Positions 3,963 through 6,061 of a stretch of DNA of 6,061 nt are shown one piece after another. This stretch comes from JAHEDH01 sp965364515 (GTDB lineage Bacteria > Actinomycetota > Acidimicrobiia > Spongiisociales > ZC4RG35), in assembly GCA_965364515.1 (NCBI GenBank), contig CBDTXZ010000184.1, forward strand, positions 1 through 6,061, in the 5' to 3' direction. Each line of letters begins with the position of its first letter. Position 1 is the stretch's first letter. The notes under the pieces were generated by a model. The model was not told the DNA's origin, ran no database searches, and worked only from the letters and a program-made list of their open reading frames with translations. The translations under genes were made by a program, and so were the position numbers.

Positions 3963-6061
3963 CAGGGACCTCATCACCTCCGACTCCGACGACAAGCGGC
4001 CCGAGCTGAAGCTGGTCGACGAGGTCATCCCCGACGTCACACCACCCGAGCCGCCCGAGAGGGGACCGCGCCGACGACTGTTCATCGTCATCGGCGTGAT
4101 CGCGGCGATCGTCGTCTATGCCTTGGCGTTCGACTACACCAATGTCGATCTCGCCCAGGTCTCCTCGGAGACCAGACAGCAGTCACTCACGCGGATCCTC
4201 CGTGCACTGGCGCGTCCGGAGTTGGTCACGTACGACCAGGAGCGAGTCATCACCGAGCTCGACGTTTCGGTCCCGTGCGGCGCGGTGACGCCGGTCACGT
4301 CATCGAACGGCGTCTCCCTCTCCCCCACGTGCGCCGCACCCGGCGAGATCGTCACCATCACCGGTGAGGGATTCGATGCAGGCGAACGCGTCACGCTGTC
4401 CTTCGTACCGGACACCGAATTCGACATCACGTTGCCGCTGCGAACGATCAATGTAGAGGACGACGGCACGTTCTCATTCGACGCCACCCTGCCGGACCGC
4501 GAGTCGGAGAACGCTCAGCAGATCCAGGTTCTGACAGCGGACCCGATCGGGACGTGGGGCGACCGGGTCGAGGTCTGGACCGACACGAACGAGAACGGCG
4601 TCAGAGACCCGGCGATCATCGAGAACGAGTCGCTGGACGTGACGCTCGACGCCCGATTGCCCGAGGTGCCGGCAGTTGCGATCGTGGACGGGAGCGATGT
4701 CGTGGAGTTCATCTCATACGGCGACGCATTCACTGCCACGAGCGGCATCGCCAACCGTGAGATCGCTGTACCCGAGTCCGAGTTCGACCCGGGGCCCAGC
4801 GACTTGTACATCGCAGGGATCACCGGTGAGGGCGGTTCCACCACCGTGACCCTCAACGGACCGAACGGGTTCGACACCACCGGTTGGCGGCTCGCCCTCT
4901 ACGACGCAACTACGACCGAGCTCGTCGACGTGACCGGCGTCAGCGACCTATACCAACTCTCTCCGAGAATCTCGGAGACGACCTGGGTGTCACTCGACCG
5001 AATCATCGAGACCGTGTTCCTCGCTCTGGTAGCGACCTCGGCCGGACTCCTCCTGGCCATCCCGCTCAGCTTCATCTCGGCCCGCAACATCATGGCGGAC
5101 ATCTCCTCGACGATCACCAACCTGGCGTTGGGTGTGATTGCAGTGCCGATCGGCGGCTTCGCCGGAATCGCGCTCGCCGGGCTCGCCCGCGATCTCACCG
5201 AACCGTTGCGGTCGTCGTGGTTCGGTGATGTCATCGGTATCGGAGTGCTCGCCGCTGCCATCGTGTTCATCGTTCGCTGGGCGGTCCCGCCGGTCGAGGA
5301 CGAGCCCCCGACGCGGTCCGAGAAGATCGCCCATCGGGCGGCGCTCATCGGCGCAGGCATTCTGGGTCTCGTCGCATTCGTCCTGATCAGTGACCTGCTC
5401 GGCAGATTCGGAACCGCCGTGGCCCCGAGCCTGGGTGTCTTCTCGTTCCTCGGGGAGTTCTTCGCAACGCTCGGTGAGATCTTCTCGGGCCTCACCACGG
5501 TGGTCGCCACGCTCGCCGGAGCAGGCGTCGTCGTGAACCTCGCGTCCAAGGCCGGCTACGCACTGCGCCATCGGCTGTCACCGGTCGTCCTCGGACCGCT
5601 GAACGTAGCACTCGCCATGATCGCCGGCTCGATCTTCGCCGTCGGGATCATGGCGATCCTGGATTGGTTCTATCGCTTCCAGAACCCGACGATCACGCTC
5701 TGGGGACCGATTGGAGTCGGAGCGACGCTCGGGCTGTTGCTTGCGCTCAAGGGGATGGCGACCGGCCAGGTCAACGTCGGCCTGTCGACCTACACCGTCG
5801 CACGCACCGTCTTCAACACACTTCGGGCGATCGAGCCTCTCGTCATGGCGATCGTCTTCGTGACGTGGGTGGGCATCGGCCCATTTGCCGGATCACTGGC
5901 CCTGACCCTTCACACTGCGGCCGCCCTCGCAAAGCTGTACTCCGAGCAGGTCGAGTCGATATCCGCCGGGCCGATCGAAGCGATCCGGGCGACGGGAGCC
6001 ACTCGCCTCCAGACGATCGTCTACGGGGTCGTGCCGCAGATCATCCCGCCGTACATCTCCT
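3955..6061 (+). CDS. phnE: Oversized PhnE-type ABC permease with large external domain, cut by window edge
   Basis: The frame is open from a TTG at 3955 to the window end (702 codons, no stop). GGGAGG (3940-3945) lies 9 nt before the TTG and no ATG or GTG is near, so the start is well supported; it overlaps the ATPase gene by 8 nt. Order: acidic/Pro-rich cytoplasmic tail (1-42), membrane segment 1 (about 43-59), a presumed external region (about 60-345), and a permease core. The external part has Cys108/Cys126, an Ig-like stretch with TITGEGFDAGERVTLSF and DDGTFSF (about 121-190), and VWTDTNENGVRDPA (207-220), which resembles a calcium-binding loop. The core begins with ETVFLALVAT...PLSFISARN (352-378), continues with about six further hydrophobic segments (389-599), then a PhnE C-terminal block: NTLRAIEP, FVTWVGIGPFAGSLAL and the EAA-like loop EAIRATGATRLQTIVYGVVP (675-694). 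Usual PhnE proteins have roughly 260-290 residues. Perhaps 40-60 residues are missing. Substrate is not determinable. Confidence 0.87.
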   Translation, partial: MADRDLITSDSDDKRPELKLVDEVIPDVTPPEPPERGPRRRLFIVIGVIAAIVVYALAFDYTNVDLAQVSSETRQQSLTRILRALARPELVTYDQERVITELDVSVPCGAVTPVTSSNGVSLSPTCAAPGEIVTITGEGFDAGERVTLSFVPDTEFDITLPLRTINVEDDGTFSFDATLPDRESENAQQIQVLTADPIGTWGDRVEVWTDTNENGVRDPAIIENESLDVTLDARLPEVPAVAIVDGSDVVEFISYGDAFTATSGIANREIAVPESEFDPGPSDLYIAGITGEGGSTTVTLNGPNGFDTTGWRLALYDATTTELVDVTGVSDLYQLSPRISETTWVSLDRIIETVFLALVATSAGLLLAIPLSFISARNIMADISSTITNLALGVIAVPIGGFAGIALAGLARDLTEPLRSSWFGDVIGIGVLAAAIVFIVRWAVPPVEDEPPTRSEKIAHRAALIGAGILGLVAFVLISDLLGRFGTAVAPSLGVFSFLGEFFATLGEIFSGLTTVVATLAGAGVVVNLASKAGYALRHRLSPVVLGPLNVALAMIAGSIFAVGIMAILDWFYRFQNPTITLWGPIGVGATLGLLLALKGMATGQVNVGLSTYTVARTVFNTLRAIEPLVMAIVFVTWVGIGPFAGSLALTLHTAAALAKLYSEQVESISAGPIEAIRATGATRLQTIVYGVVPQIIPPYIS

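Noticed and set aside
3276..4091. A 271-codon minus-strand open frame opposite the ATPase gene
   Set aside because: It lies antisense to an ATPase with every catalytic motif intact and has no domain or ribosome binding site of its own.
4899..5549. Minus-strand open frames opposite the permease core (about 190-216 codons)
   Set aside because: The products are Arg/Ala/Ser/Thr- or Asp/Arg-rich without recognisable features, while the plus strand encodes clear membrane segments and PhnE blocks.
1..6061. Search for CRISPR arrays, tRNA or rRNA genes, insertion sequences, phage or toxin-antitoxin genes
   Set aside because: None was seen: the only tandem repeat is the coding linker array, and gaps between genes are at most 113 bp and hold only regulatory-type signals.

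Overview
The window is GC-rich, with codons strongly biased to G or C at third positions. It suggests an actinobacterial genome, possibly an uncultured member of the Acidimicrobiia. The pointers are GTG and TTG start codons, two genes that look leaderless, and a lipoprotein with a Glu/Thr-rich linker behind its lipobox. The lineage is an inference; no rRNA or other marker gene lies here.

Left part (1-1280), minus strand: an SRPBCC/START-fold protein runs off the left edge (1-414, GTG start). Upstream of it, in the same direction, is a complete exodeoxyribonuclease III of the XthA family (513-1280). A hairpin (450-480) lies in the 98-bp gap between them. A 56-bp divergent gap (1281-1336) carries a TAnnnT -10-like motif 6-7 nt before the ATG of each flanking gene, so both genes may be transcribed without a leader. 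To the right is a 5'(3')-deoxyribonucleotidase-like HAD phosphatase (1337-1879, plus strand).

Right part (1880-6061), plus strand: a PhnD-PhnC-PhnE type ABC importer. The order is a lipoprotein solute-binding protein (1981-3099), an ATPase (3213-3962) and a very large permease that overlaps the ATPase stop by 8 nt and is still open at the right edge (3955-6061). The family takes up phosphonate, phosphite or phosphate; the sequence does not decide which. No C-P lyase, phosphonatase or phosphite dehydrogenase gene is present here. The likely promoter (-35 near 1895, -10 near 1918) has a perfect 8-bp palindrome filling its spacer. Just upstream is a set of 11-nt-spaced GTTCACC-like units resembling actinobacterial PHO boxes, which would fit control by phosphate starvation. 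A perfect 15-bp stem-loop between the binding-protein and ATPase genes probably sets unequal expression within the operon.

The most unusual item is the permease. After one N-terminal membrane segment it has about 285 residues predicted outside the membrane, including an Ig-like stretch, a Cys pair and a calcium-loop-like motif. It then has a PhnE-like core interrupted by extra membrane segments. At more than 702 residues it is far larger than an ordinary PhnE of roughly 260-290. The binding protein also has a Cys-containing acidic insertion and a perfect 9-residue tandem repeat in its linker.
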